A stretch of DNA of 64,000 nucleotides from an uncultured Christensenellaceae bacterium (GTDB taxonomy: Bacteria; Bacillota; Clostridia; Christensenellales; Borkfalkiaceae), in NCBI GenBank assembly GCA_910588615.1, contig CAJUOI010000008.1, positions 1-64,000 of the forward strand. Reading direction: 5' to 3'. Both the position numbers and the translations under genes were made by a program. A model generated the notes under the pieces. That model was not told where the DNA came from. It saw only the letters and a list, made by a program, of their open reading frames with translations, and searched no databases. Shown here piece after piece: positions 24,274 to 32,972 of this stretch; the stretch's first letter is position 1, and the number at the start of each line of letters is the position of its first letter.

Positions 24274-25044
24274 ATGTTGCAAAAGGTGGTAATTTGCGGA
24301 GTGGATACTTCGGGGCTTCCGAAGCTGACGGCAAAGGAGAATGAAGAACTTATAGCAAAACTCAAAGCGGGCGACGAGGCGGCGCGCGAAAAGTTTATCG
24401 TCGGCAATATGCGGCTGGTGCTCTCGCTTGTCAAGCGTTTTTGGGCGAAGAATGCCAATGCCGACGACGTGTTTCAGGCGGGCTGTGTAGGGCTTATCAA
24501 GGCAATCGACAATTTCGACCCGAGCTTTCAGGTAAAGTTTTCTACCTACGCCGTCCCGATGATACTCGGTGAAATCAAGCGCTATCTCCGCGACGGAAAT
24601 TCTTTGCGGGTCAGTCGTTCCATCCGCGATACCGCATATCGCATTTTAAAGGTGCGTGAGGCGATAGAGGAGCGGGACGAAGAGGCGACGATAGAAAAAA
24701 TCGCCGAAACGATGCGGGTAAAGGAGCGGGAAGTCGTCTACGCGCTTGATGCGATATCCGATCCCGTTTCGCTGTACGAGCCGGTATACAACAAGTCGGG
24801 CGACAGTGTGGAGCTCATGGATCAGCTTTGCGACGAAAAGCAGAGCGACGAGGTCTGGACGGAGCGGGTGGCGCTGCGCGAAGCTATGGAACGGCTTGCC
24901 GACCGTGAGCGGAAAATCCTCACGCTGCGCTACTATGAGGGAAAAACGCAGACGGAAATTTCGGCGGAGGTCGGGATCTCTCAGGCGCAGGTTTCCCGTC
25001 TTGAAAAAAACGCGTTGAAGCAAATCAAGGCAAATATTTCCTGA
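24274..25044 (+). CDS. sigG: Forespore sporulation sigma factor SigG
   Basis: This 256-residue protein begins with the diagnostic VVICGVDTSGLPKLTAKENEEL, the SigG-specific N terminus. Region 2 contains MRLVLSLVKRFWAKNANADDVFQAGCVGLIKAIDNFDPSF and KFSTYAVPMILGEIKRYLRD. Region 4 contains LADRERKILTLRYYEGKTQTEISAEVGISQAQVSRLEKNAL. It directs late forespore transcription, so the organism forms, or descends from formers of, endospores. In Bacillus sigG lies next to spoIIGA-sigE; here it stands alone behind tRNA genes. Upstream, GTATA (about 24210) and GCAAAAACT 15 bases further on weakly resemble a SigF/SigG promoter. Confidence 0.93.
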   Translation: MLQKVVICGVDTSGLPKLTAKENEELIAKLKAGDEAAREKFIVGNMRLVLSLVKRFWAKNANADDVFQAGCVGLIKAIDNFDPSFQVKFSTYAVPMILGEIKRYLRDGNSLRVSRSIRDTAYRILKVREAIEERDEEATIEKIAETMRVKEREVVYALDAISDPVSLYEPVYNKSGDSVELMDQLCDEKQSDEVWTERVALREAMERLADRERKILTLRYYEGKTQTEISAEVGISQAQVSRLEKNALKQIKANIS

Positions 25045-25057
25045 ACTTTAAAATTAA

Positions 25058-25099
25058 GGAGCTTTCGAAGCGAAAATGGCTTCGGGGGCTCTTTTATTT
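25058..25099 (+). terminator. Terminator after sigG
   Basis: GAGC...CGAAGC and GCTTCG...GCTC pair around GAAAATG and are followed by TTTTATTTT. Confidence 0.75.
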
Positions 25100-25142
25100 T
25101 CCTTATTTTAATTGGCTTTTTAAAAAATAATCTGGAATTTGG

Positions 25143-25171
25143 TAGACATTTTTCCGAATTCGTGATAAGAT
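25143..25171 (+). promoter_or_regulatory. Promoter of the REC-HD-GYP operon
   Basis: TAGACA (25143-25148), 17 bases and TAAGAT (25166-25171), about 40 bases before the ATG at 25212. Confidence 0.55.
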
Positions 25172-25211
25172 AAATCCGTACCGAATATACAACTTGGTTG
25201 GAAGTTTTGTC

Positions 25212-26732
25212 ATGACAGGATATACACGTAAGAAATTCAAAGGAAAGGTACTGATTGCGGACGATTCCGAACTGAATCGTTCTCTTCTTGCCGATATGCT
25301 CGGAGACGATTTCGAAGTAGTGGAAGCGTGCGACGGCAGGGAAACCGTAAACTGTATGCGGAGCGAGCTTGAAGAGCTCTCTCTCGTTTTGCTTGATTTG
25401 GTGATGCCGCGCATGGACGGATTTGCTGTGCTCGATATCATGAATAAATTCAAGTGGATCGAGGAAGTTCCCGTTATCGTCATTTCTGCGGAGAATGACG
25501 CCTCTATGGTGGAGAAGGCTTACGAGCTCGGTGCGACCGACTTTATCACCCGTCCGTTTGACGTGGCTACCGTTCGCCGCCGCGCCTTAAATACCGTCAT
25601 GCTCTATTCCAAGCAGAAGAAACTTTCCGAACTTATCGAAGAGCAGGTTTACGAGCGTGAGAAAGAGCAGACCTTGATGATCGGGATACTGAGCCATCTG
25701 GTGGAATTCCGCGACGGGGAGAACGGACAGCAGGTTTTGGAAATCAACACGATTACGGAATTACTGTTAATGACCCTGATGAAGCGTTCGGACAAGTATA
25801 GGCTGACTCAAAAGGACGTATCGCTTATTGTAACGGCATCGCTTTTGCACGATATCGGCAAAATCGCAATCGACGATAAAATTTTAAACAAACACGGTAA
25901 ATTGACCGCGGACGAATATGAAATCATCAAAACTCACGCGATGTGCGGCGCGGAACTCATCGAAAAAATGCCCTATTTCGATACCGAGCCGCTTTTGCAC
26001 GTAGCTTACGAAATTTGCCGTTGGCATCATGAGCGGTTCGACGGAAAGGGGTATCCCGACGGATTGAAGGGGGAGGCGATCCCGATTGCCGCACAGGTTG
26101 TGGGGCTTGCGGACGTGTATGTTACACTGACGAGCGACAGAGTATACCAAAAGGCATTTTCGCACGCAGAGGCTGTGAAAATGATTCTCTGCGGACAGTG
26201 CGGCGCGTTCGACCCCGTGCTTCTCAACGCCTTTGCCGCCGTATCCGATACCATTCCGAAGATTATCCGCCGCGGGCAGATTCTCGGCTCGGGACGCGCG
26301 AACGCATGGCGCAAGACGGAAAAGGCGGAGAATTACGATTTGACGGTTTCGCATCGTTCGCTCAGCCGTTTGGAGCGCGAGCGTTCAAAATACCGTTTTC
26401 TCGTGTCCGTTTCAGACGATATTCTCTTCGAGCTGTACGCGGATCCCGCGGCGGTTTGGTTTTCCGACAAGAGCGCGAACGCACTCGGGCTGGAGCCGTA
26501 CGTTCCCGATCCCGCGAATAACGAAGCAATCGTTGCGCTGATGGGGAAGGAAAATCTCGAACGGCTTACCGCACTGATTTCCGCTGCGTCAAAGGACGTT
26601 CCTCTCGTGGATTTTGAGTTTACGTCGGCACGGGGAAAGCGATGCAGGATCCGTCTGTTGGTGCAGTTCGAATTCGATTCGGAGCGGTTCGTTTATAAGG
26701 GCGCCGTCGGAAAGGCTGAGCTCGTCGGATAA
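25212..26732 (+). CDS. Response regulator with HD-GYP c-di-GMP phosphodiesterase domain
   Basis: This is a 506-residue protein from ATG 25212. Residues 10-125 are a receiver domain with acidic pair Asp17-Asp18 and phospho-acceptor Asp62 (LLDLVMPRMDG). The usual switch Lys in KPF is Arg (ITRPF). Residues about 190-340 form an HD-GYP domain with LLHDIGKIAIDD and WHHERFDGKGYPDGLKG, both intact, so it should hydrolyse cyclic di-GMP. The C-terminal 150 residues resemble a PAS-type sensor fold but have no clear signature. A frame extends to TTG 25194 without a good signal. It is first of three signalling genes and no histidine kinase is adjacent. Confidence 0.88.
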   Translation: MTGYTRKKFKGKVLIADDSELNRSLLADMLGDDFEVVEACDGRETVNCMRSELEELSLVLLDLVMPRMDGFAVLDIMNKFKWIEEVPVIVISAENDASMVEKAYELGATDFITRPFDVATVRRRALNTVMLYSKQKKLSELIEEQVYEREKEQTLMIGILSHLVEFRDGENGQQVLEINTITELLLMTLMKRSDKYRLTQKDVSLIVTASLLHDIGKIAIDDKILNKHGKLTADEYEIIKTHAMCGAELIEKMPYFDTEPLLHVAYEICRWHHERFDGKGYPDGLKGEAIPIAAQVVGLADVYVTLTSDRVYQKAFSHAEAVKMILCGQCGAFDPVLLNAFAAVSDTIPKIIRRGQILGSGRANAWRKTEKAENYDLTVSHRSLSRLERERSKYRFLVSVSDDILFELYADPAAVWFSDKSANALGLEPYVPDPANNEAIVALMGKENLERLTALISAASKDVPLVDFEFTSARGKRCRIRLLVQFEFDSERFVYKGAVGKAELVG

Positions 26733-26746
26733 AAAAGGAGAACGTT

Positions 26747-27097
26747 ATGACGTTAGAAGAATTGTACGAAATGATCGGCGGAGACTACCGCAGCACCAAG
26801 TCCCGTTTTATGACGGATGAAAGAATCTTGCGCTTTGTCCGCAAATTTCCGCTTGACCAGAGCTATCGGCTGTTGGAATCCTCGCTTTCCACGGGCGATC
26901 AGGCGGAGGCGTTCCGTGCGGCGCATACCTTGAAGGGGGTTGCGCAGAATCTTGGCTTTACCGCTCTTTACGAAATCGCATCCTCCGTTACGGAAGTGTT
27001 GCGCGGGGGCGGCACGGCGACGGCGGATCAGTTAGACGAATTGAAAATAAAATACGATCTCGTCATCGATTCCATACCGCTCGTAGCCGATCTTTAA
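26747..27097 (+). CDS. Histidine phosphotransfer (HPt) protein
   Basis: This is a 116-residue stand-alone HPt domain with the phospho-accepting His60 in FRAAHTLKGVAQNLGF, followed by the helical bundle typical of the family. It would shuttle phosphoryl groups between a hybrid kinase encoded elsewhere and response regulators such as the neighbouring REC-HD-GYP protein. It has an AAGGAG ribosome binding site 14 bases after the preceding stop and belongs to that operon. Confidence 0.88.
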   Translation: MTLEELYEMIGGDYRSTKSRFMTDERILRFVRKFPLDQSYRLLESSLSTGDQAEAFRAAHTLKGVAQNLGFTALYEIASSVTEVLRGGGTATADQLDELKIKYDLVIDSIPLVADL

Positions 27098-27106
27098 GGG
27101 GTTTTT

Positions 27107-28507
27107 ATGACTGCGGGACTTCTTGCTATGGGCTTAGGCGTAAAGATTTTGATATATTTCCTCGTTCTGTTGGCTGCGGGCGGGGCGATTTATCTATTGT
27201 ATCTCGGGATCGTGCGCGATACGAGACGCCTGAAAATTGCCAAGCGCGGGATTTCCGAAGTGGAAAAAAAGACCTTTACGGACTTGTTGCGCAAAAAATT
27301 TGCTTCGGCGAACGAAAAGACGCATTTCGCCGTCGTATTCGTGGAGTTGAACGATGCGAAGCGATTGAAGGAGGAATTCGGCGATAAGGGTTACGCCGAT
27401 ATCATGCTGACTTTGCAAATGCGAATCGGGCGCGCATTTCCGCACGGGGCGAAAATCTGTGTGTATGAAACGGATGTTTTCGCTGTTTACGTCGACGGCG
27501 AGCAGGATGAAAAATCGCTTGGAGAGTTCTGTGCGCGTTGCCTGACCGAGGCGCGAAAGCCTATCAGACTGTCCAAAAAGAATACGCTTATTGCAGACGT
27601 TAACGTCGGTGCATCGAGCTATAATGCGTTCGACGGAACCCCTGCGCAGTATCTTCTGAACTTGGATTCCGCGCTTGTCAATTCCAAACGTAAGGGACCG
27701 AATCAGTTTTATGTCTTCGATTCCACCCTTGTGCGGGCGGATGCAAAGGATAGTGCGTACTATCGGGAGCTCAAGCAAGCGATCGCGGAAAACGAATTTT
27801 CTCTGTATTTTCAGCCCATTTACGAGTTGGGGATCGGGGAGGCTGCCGCTTACGAGTCGTTGCTGCGGTGGAACCATAAACGGCTGGGCGGAATGTTGCA
27901 GCCCGTTAAATTTTTACACGCCATGGAACGCTCGGGCGACGTGAACTGGGTGGGGCTTTGGGCGTTCGAGCAACTGCTTGTGGCACGTCAACGCTACGAC
28001 GAAACGCATGACGAAGCGCATGGCGCAGTATTTTCTATGAATCTTTCGCACCGTCAGCTGACCGACGCAAAGCTTTGCGACGAATTTCTACGAATTTTAA
28101 AGCGTTACAGCGTGTCGGCAAAAGATATTTGCTTCGAAGTCGGCGAGGGTTCGCTGATTGATAAATCGGTGCAGGTAAAGGAAAATATCGAAAAATTGAG
28201 GAAGTGCGGCTTCAAAGTCGCGATCGATAATTTCGGGCTGGACGGCAAAACGCTCTCCTTCCTCGAAAATTTGGAAGTTGATTGGATCAAACTCGATAAG
28301 AGCCTTTTGGAGCAGGCGCGCGACGGTATGGTAAACGAAGCGGCGCTTGCCGAGCTCGTGGCGCTTGCCGAAGAACACGCTATCAAGCTCGTTGCCCAAG
28401 GCATCGAGGACGCCGTTACGCTCGAATACGTCAAGGGAGAAGGTATTGGTTACGGACAGGGGTTTTATCTCGGAAATCCCTTGCCGCCCGAAGCGTATAA
28501 ATTGTAA
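27107..28507 (+). CDS. Membrane GGDEF-EAL protein with degenerate active sites
   Basis: This 466-residue protein has an N-terminal transmembrane helix (about 12-34), a GGDEF-like domain (60-200) and an EAL domain (215-466). The GGDEF loop reads YETDV, so cyclase activity is very unlikely. The EAL domain keeps ESLLRW, FSMNLS, CFEVGE and WIKLDKSLL but has DNFG instead of DDFG and AQGIE instead of AEGVE. Both changes affect metal-binding or catalytic residues of characterised EAL enzymes. It may therefore bind c-di-GMP or a partner rather than hydrolyse it. It is last of the three signalling genes and lies directly upstream of the TasA/SipW operon, which has its own promoter. Confidence 0.87.
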   Translation: MTAGLLAMGLGVKILIYFLVLLAAGGAIYLLYLGIVRDTRRLKIAKRGISEVEKKTFTDLLRKKFASANEKTHFAVVFVELNDAKRLKEEFGDKGYADIMLTLQMRIGRAFPHGAKICVYETDVFAVYVDGEQDEKSLGEFCARCLTEARKPIRLSKKNTLIADVNVGASSYNAFDGTPAQYLLNLDSALVNSKRKGPNQFYVFDSTLVRADAKDSAYYRELKQAIAENEFSLYFQPIYELGIGEAAAYESLLRWNHKRLGGMLQPVKFLHAMERSGDVNWVGLWAFEQLLVARQRYDETHDEAHGAVFSMNLSHRQLTDAKLCDEFLRILKRYSVSAKDICFEVGEGSLIDKSVQVKENIEKLRKCGFKVAIDNFGLDGKTLSFLENLEVDWIKLDKSLLEQARDGMVNEAALAELVALAEEHAIKLVAQGIEDAVTLEYVKGEGIGYGQGFYLGNPLPPEAYKL

Positions 28508-28516
28508 CTCAAAAAC

Positions 28517-28545
28517 TTGACGGATTCCTTAATTATTGTTATAAT
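28517..28545 (+). promoter_or_regulatory. Promoter of the TasA-like/SipW operon
   Basis: TTGACG (28517-28522), 17 bases and TATAAT (28540-28545). It separates this operon from the c-di-GMP genes. Confidence 0.75.
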
Positions 28546-28587
28546 ATCAAGAGTAGAAACTTTGATTTGCGGAAAGAGGTAACCTGC

Positions 28588-29280
28588 GTGAAGTGGACGA
28601 CACGGTTAAAAATCATGCGAATAACCAGAATAGCCATGATATTTTGCTTGGTTTTTTTGGTACTGTTTGCGGGATTCAGCCTCTACGGCAGCAAAGTGGG
28701 CAATTTCGTCGTACGCATCGAAGAGCAGAACGTTAAAATCTCTGCCTGCATTACGGAGAATACGGAGAAGGATGCAACCACCCGTTTTTCCGTCCCCGGT
28801 ATCAAAGGGCAGGACGCGGCAACGCTTTCCGACCTTCCCGAACGTCTCAGCGAGGGAATCGGGGTGAAGAACGACGACAAGCATAAGCGGTATCTCGCAT
28901 TTAGCTTTTACCTTTTGAACCGTTCGGAGCGGGCAGTGGGCTACGATATGACGGTGGAGATAGTCGACAGTGTCGGTAAGGCGATAGACGTGCTCCGCGT
29001 TATGCTGATCGAAGGAGACAAGACGACGGCAGAGGGTGAAATATTCGCAAAGCCGGAGGATGAAGCGGGCAAGGCGCATTTGATTGCAAACAATATTACT
29101 TACGAAACGAAAGATTTTATTTCCGACGAAATCGTCTTAAAAAAGACGGTGGAAGGGTTCGAGGTCGGCGGGGTCGTAAAGTATACGGTGGTTCTGTGGC
29201 TCGAAGGCTGGGACGTTGCCTGTACGGACGAACTGTTCGGGGACCGTTTGAAAATGCGGATGAATATTCAGGCTTATTAA
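28588..29280 (+). CDS. Membrane-anchored TasA-like protein
   Basis: This is a 230-residue protein from GTG 28588, preceded by AAAGAGG (28573-28579). An N-terminal helix (residues about 12-35) could be a membrane anchor or uncleaved signal. The extracellular domain is beta-rich and ends with YTVVLWLEGWDVACTDELFG. This motif, WLEGxDxxCxD, recurs at the end of the next protein and is common in clostridial SipW-dependent surface proteins. It is probably a matrix-fibre component or anchor. No TxAWF signal motif is present, in contrast to its neighbour. It is the first gene of a four-gene operon. Confidence 0.65.
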   Translation: MKWTTRLKIMRITRIAMIFCLVFLVLFAGFSLYGSKVGNFVVRIEEQNVKISACITENTEKDATTRFSVPGIKGQDAATLSDLPERLSEGIGVKNDDKHKRYLAFSFYLLNRSERAVGYDMTVEIVDSVGKAIDVLRVMLIEGDKTTAEGEIFAKPEDEAGKAHLIANNITYETKDFISDEIVLKKTVEGFEVGGVVKYTVVLWLEGWDVACTDELFGDRLKMRMNIQAY

Positions 29281-29337
29281 TATTAAGGTAAAGACGGCGT
29301 AAGCCGTATAAATATCGTAAAATCAATGGAGGAATCT

Positions 29338-30240
29338 ATGAAGGCAAGTAAAAAGTTGATAGGCGCAATTGCTTCGCTGGCGGTTGCTGCGTCGTTGACG
29401 GTTGGAACGACGTTTGCATGGTTCAGCTCGCAGTCGTCGGTAAGCACGGAAAACATTGAGATGAATGTAACGTCCGGCTCCGATACGTTGCAGGTGGCTG
29501 TGCTCGCAAAAGACGGCGTTGAAAGCGACGTGAATTTCAAGTACGTTCTTTCGGCAGATGAAGTCAAGACGGCGATGGGCGCGGTTACGTATACGGCGCT
29601 GACTTCGGCGGACGACGGAAAGACGATTACGGAGAAGGGCGGCGCGGCTGCGACAGGCGGATATGCGGAATTTAAATTCGTATTCCGTACGACGATGGAA
29701 AACGCCAAACTGATTCTTTCGGATACTGCTGCGGTTACCGCATCCGATTCGAGCAGCGCGGAACCCGTAATTTGGGAAGAAAAGAAAGGTTCTGCGGAAT
29801 ACGGTGCCCTTATCGGCGACAACGGCGAGATAAACGCGAAAGCGGCTCACGCAGCCCGTGTCGCATTTATTGTAGACACGAACGCAAAGGTTTGGGCTCC
29901 GTTTGAGGAATATACGGTTGACGCGAGCAAGACGAGCGACGTGGCAGCAGGCTATTATAAGGGCAACCTCGCAAGCGATTACAACAAATTTCTCAATCCC
30001 GCATTGTCGGCAGTAACGGCGCAAACGATGTTGAACCGCGTGTACCGTGCAAAAGACGCTGCAACGAACGACGCCGTTAACGTGGTTGCCGCATTCCCCA
30101 CAACGAAAGCGGGTGATTTCTACCAGCTGACGGTTACCGTCAAAATTTGGTTGGAGGGCACGGACGGCGACTGCCTCGACGCTATTTTAAAGGATACGTT
30201 CGGCGTAGCGTTCGGTTTCCGTGCGGCAAAAATTTCGTAA
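29338..30240 (+). CDS. TasA/CalY-like matrix protein with SipW-type signal peptide
   Basis: This 300-residue protein starts at ATG 29338 after GGAGG (29328-29332). The signal peptide reads SLTVGTTFAWFSSQSS; the T(x)FAWFSS motif is the hallmark of SipW-dependent secretion, as in Bacillus TasA. The mature domain is beta-rich and Ala/Thr-rich, with the C-terminal motif VKIWLEGTDGDCLDA shared with the preceding protein. It likely forms extracellular fibres or a biofilm matrix. The dedicated signal peptidase follows 12 bases downstream, which supports the assignment. Confidence 0.85.
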   Translation: MKASKKLIGAIASLAVAASLTVGTTFAWFSSQSSVSTENIEMNVTSGSDTLQVAVLAKDGVESDVNFKYVLSADEVKTAMGAVTYTALTSADDGKTITEKGGAAATGGYAEFKFVFRTTMENAKLILSDTAAVTASDSSSAEPVIWEEKKGSAEYGALIGDNGEINAKAAHAARVAFIVDTNAKVWAPFEEYTVDASKTSDVAAGYYKGNLASDYNKFLNPALSAVTAQTMLNRVYRAKDAATNDAVNVVAAFPTTKAGDFYQLTVTVKIWLEGTDGDCLDAILKDTFGVAFGFRAAKIS

Positions 30241-30252
30241 AGAATCGTTATA

Positions 30253-30969
30253 ATGAAAAAACTTTCCGACAAGACCAAAAAAGTTTGGAACGTCATTCTG
30301 AACGTAATTGCGTACGCGATTTTCGCGCTCGTACTGGTTCTTGCGGTTTCAATTATCGTTTCAGGCAGGAAGGGGTATTCCTCTTTCTTCGGTACGGCGT
30401 TCGTTGCCGTCGAGTCCGATTCGATGGACGGAGACGAAAAGGATAGTTTTTCGAAAGGTACGCTGTTAAAGATAAAGATTCTTTCCGACGAAGAAAAGAA
30501 AAATCTAAAAGAGGGCGACGTTATCACCTTTTACGATGATAACGTAATCCCCGGTCGGCGCGTTTTGAACTCGCACCGTATCGTAACCGTTTCCGACAAT
30601 TTCGGCGAAATAACGTTTATCACCAAGGGCGACAATAACGAAGTCGCCGACAGTGCGTTCCGTTCGCTCGGCGATATCGTCGGCAAGGTAACGGGGCGGA
30701 CGAAGGGGTTGGGGAACGTAGTGGTTTTTCTGCATTCGTCCACGGGATTCTTTCTCTGTGTCGTAACCCCGTCGCTGTTGCTTCTTGCCTATTGTATTTG
30801 GTATCTCATTCGCGTCGTACGCGAGGAGCGGAAGCAAAAAAGGGGCGACGACAGGGATCGGTTGAAGCGCGAGCTGTTGAAAGAGCTTCGTGCCGAGGGT
30901 AAATTACCGCCCGAGGAAACGGCACCCAAAGAGGAAGCAGAGACAAGCCCCGACGGGGACATAGATTGA
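30253..30969 (+). CDS. sipW: SipW-type signal peptidase I
   Basis: This 238-residue protein has an N-terminal transmembrane helix (about 13-36), the catalytic serine Ser57 in VESDSMDG, and His108 in LNSHRIV. Histidine in place of the general-base lysine defines the ER-type peptidases such as SipW. GDVITFYDDN and FITKGDNNEVAD are further family boxes. A second transmembrane helix at about 168-190 is followed by a charged cytoplasmic tail. It should process the TasA-like precursors encoded just upstream. A separate bacterial-type LepB is encoded at 36703. Confidence 0.9.
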   Translation: MKKLSDKTKKVWNVILNVIAYAIFALVLVLAVSIIVSGRKGYSSFFGTAFVAVESDSMDGDEKDSFSKGTLLKIKILSDEEKKNLKEGDVITFYDDNVIPGRRVLNSHRIVTVSDNFGEITFITKGDNNEVADSAFRSLGDIVGKVTGRTKGLGNVVVFLHSSTGFFLCVVTPSLLLLAYCIWYLIRVVREERKQKRGDDRDRLKRELLKELRAEGKLPPEETAPKEEAETSPDGDID

Positions 30970-30985
30970 ATTCGGAGTGTAATAT

Positions 30986-32506
30986 ATGTCTGCATTTGCT
31001 GATTTTTACGTAGATTTTTTATGGTCGCTGTTAAAAAACATCGGCTCATTTTTCGCGTCGATCGGCAAGATGTTGTATAAGTTCTTCGTTACCGATGTTG
31101 GCGGATATTTTAAGGATTTCGGTATCGTTTCCAAAGAATTCGGTGCATTCGGTTGGATATGCTTTATTCTTGTAGCCATCGTCAGTTCGGTTTTCGTTGT
31201 ATTTCTTTTTTACCGTTTTATTCTTCTGTTGCGCAGATATATCTTTCACCGCTCACGCGAAGTAAAGAAAGATAAACTGATGCAGGAAATTGCGAAATTG
31301 CAACTGCAAACAGAGGAGCTTGCCAAAGAAAACAGTAAAATACTTTCCAAAAAGTTGAGCCCCACGGTCAGCGCGCTCATGGACGAAGCGGCAGCTTCCG
31401 ATATGGAAATAGGGACGATGGAGCCGAGATTCCCTCGCTTGTTAGAGATGGATAGGGATTATATTGCCAATCCCATGCAGATTTATATGGGCGACGAGGA
31501 CATGCTCGGGCTTTCGGAAATCGTAAGAAAGTTCGTCGATTATTCCGCTTCGCAGCTCGGTTTGTATTACGAAGAGGATACGGTGCGCTTGTTTTTTGCG
31601 GCGCTTGCAACCTCTAAGGTGATTATTCTCGAAGGCGTTCCTGGATCGGGGAAAACGACGCTGCCGTACGCGCTGGGAAAATTCTTTAAAAACGAGCCGT
31701 CGATTATTCCCGTGGAATCTTCTTGGCGAGACCGCAACGATCTCGTGGGTTATTTCGATGAGTTCTCCAAACACTTTACCGAAACCTCGTTCCTTTGCGG
31801 ACTGTATGCTGCGACGCTTCGGCAAGACCCCTATTTCATTATTCTCGACGATATGAATTTTGCCCGCGTCGAATATTATTTCTCGGACGTCCTTGCAATG
31901 ACGGACATTGCGGACATCGGGGAGTGGAAGCTGGATCTTGTTCCTTCTTATTCGCCGTCCGATCCCGCAAATATCGTATTCGGAAAGCTGCTTGTTTCGC
32001 AGAACGTCTGGTTTGTCGGCACAGTAACAAGCGAGGAAAATTCCTTCCTCATTCCCGACGAGGTATACGACCGTGCGGTTACGATCGATTTGAACGGGAA
32101 GGCGGAGCCCTTTGAGGCGCCCTATACCGAAAGCTACAACTGCACGTACTTCTATCTGGAATCGCTCTTCAATCGGGCATATCTTGAAAACGCGATTTCC
32201 GAAGAGAACTGCGAGCGCATTCGTTTGCTCGACGTTTATATGCGCGAGAAGTGCAACATTGCATTCGGAAACCGGATTATGCGGCAAATCGGGTTGTTTG
32301 TGCCCACCTACGTTGCGTGCGGCGGAAGCGAAATTGCGGGTATTGATTTTATCATTTGCTCGAAAGTCCTTCGGAAATTCACTACGATCAATCTTGAATA
32401 CGTGTATAAGGAGCTCGACGGTTTGGTCTCCTATATTCAGGAGTTGTTCGGAAAGGGTAATATGTATTATTGCGTAGAGTATTTAACTGCTCTGCAAAAG
32501 ATGTAA
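30986..32506 (+). CDS. Membrane-anchored AAA+ ATPase in the TasA/SipW operon
   Basis: This 506-residue protein has an N-terminal region with one or two hydrophobic helices (about 50-80, ICFILVAIVSSVFVVFLFYRF) and a coiled coil (about 90-125). A McrB/MoxR-like AAA+ domain follows, with Walker A EGVPGSGKTT (216-225), the box SSWRDRNDLVGYFDEFSKHF, Walker B IILDDMNFAR with Asp288 and Asp289, and FVGTVTSEENSF. It lacks a nuclease or VWA partner domain. The gene is 16 bases after sipW on the same strand, so a role in assembling or exporting the matrix fibre is plausible, but this is inference from context. No partner with a VWA domain is adjacent. Confidence 0.75.
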   Translation: MSAFADFYVDFLWSLLKNIGSFFASIGKMLYKFFVTDVGGYFKDFGIVSKEFGAFGWICFILVAIVSSVFVVFLFYRFILLLRRYIFHRSREVKKDKLMQEIAKLQLQTEELAKENSKILSKKLSPTVSALMDEAAASDMEIGTMEPRFPRLLEMDRDYIANPMQIYMGDEDMLGLSEIVRKFVDYSASQLGLYYEEDTVRLFFAALATSKVIILEGVPGSGKTTLPYALGKFFKNEPSIIPVESSWRDRNDLVGYFDEFSKHFTETSFLCGLYAATLRQDPYFIILDDMNFARVEYYFSDVLAMTDIADIGEWKLDLVPSYSPSDPANIVFGKLLVSQNVWFVGTVTSEENSFLIPDEVYDRAVTIDLNGKAEPFEAPYTESYNCTYFYLESLFNRAYLENAISEENCERIRLLDVYMREKCNIAFGNRIMRQIGLFVPTYVACGGSEIAGIDFIICSKVLRKFTTINLEYVYKELDGLVSYIQELFGKGNMYYCVEYLTALQKM

Positions 32507-32546
32507 ATTCAGGAAACATTTCCACGGCAACGGCATATATTATTGT

Positions 32547-32879
32547 GTGGAAACGAGTTTTGGCGAACTGAAAAAGAAAGAAGTCATCAACGTGTGCGAC
32601 GGCAAGCGCCTCGGAAAGGTGTGCGACGTCGTTTTTACGTTTCCCGAAGGTAAGGTGAAGGGGATCGTGGTCCCCGGCTGCAAAGGATTTCGTTTTGGTA
32701 AGGCGGACGTTTTTATCGAACTGAAAAATGTTACGAAAATAGGAGTGGACGTCGTTCTCGTAGAATTAAGAGAGCAGAAGGAGCCGAGAGAACACGAGAA
32801 AAAGAAGGGGCGGTGGGACGACGATTGTCCGCCGCCGCGACCACATCCCGATCGCCGCGACTACGGAGAATACGAGTAA
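32547..32879 (+). CDS. YlmC/YmxH family sporulation protein (PRC-barrel)
   Basis: This 110-residue protein starts at GTG 32547. The PRC-barrel core runs SFGELKKKEVINVCDGKRLGKVCDVVF and GKVKGIVVPG, as in the YlmC/YmxH family of small sporulation-associated proteins. It has an extra Lys/Glu and then Pro/Asp-rich tail (after residue 78). No ribosome binding site is visible. A CATATATT segment lies immediately upstream, so initiation may be leaderless or use a sporulation promoter. The function of the family is not established. Confidence 0.75.
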   Translation: METSFGELKKKEVINVCDGKRLGKVCDVVFTFPEGKVKGIVVPGCKGFRFGKADVFIELKNVTKIGVDVVLVELREQKEPREHEKKKGRWDDDCPPPRPHPDRRDYGEYE

Positions 32880-32900
32880 TGCCGATTTTTTGATTATTTT

Positions 32901-32925
32901 TAAAGTACTATGTCAGATATAATAT
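32901..32925 (+). repeat. Dispersed AGTACTATG repeat, copy 4
   Basis: AAAGTACTATGTCAGATATA lies between the stop of the 32547 gene and the terminator at 32930, the same relation to a terminator as copy 1 after glpK. Confidence 0.4.
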
Positions 32926-32929
32926 AATA

Positions 32930-32960
32930 AAAACGCAGGATTTTCCTGCGTTTTTGTTGT
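32930..32960. terminator. Bidirectional terminator
   Basis: AAAACGCAGGA (32930-32940) and TCCTGCGTTTT (32944-32954) form a perfect 11-bp stem with flanking A and T runs, between convergent genes. Confidence 0.85.
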
Positions 32961-32972
32961 TTGCGAAGATAT

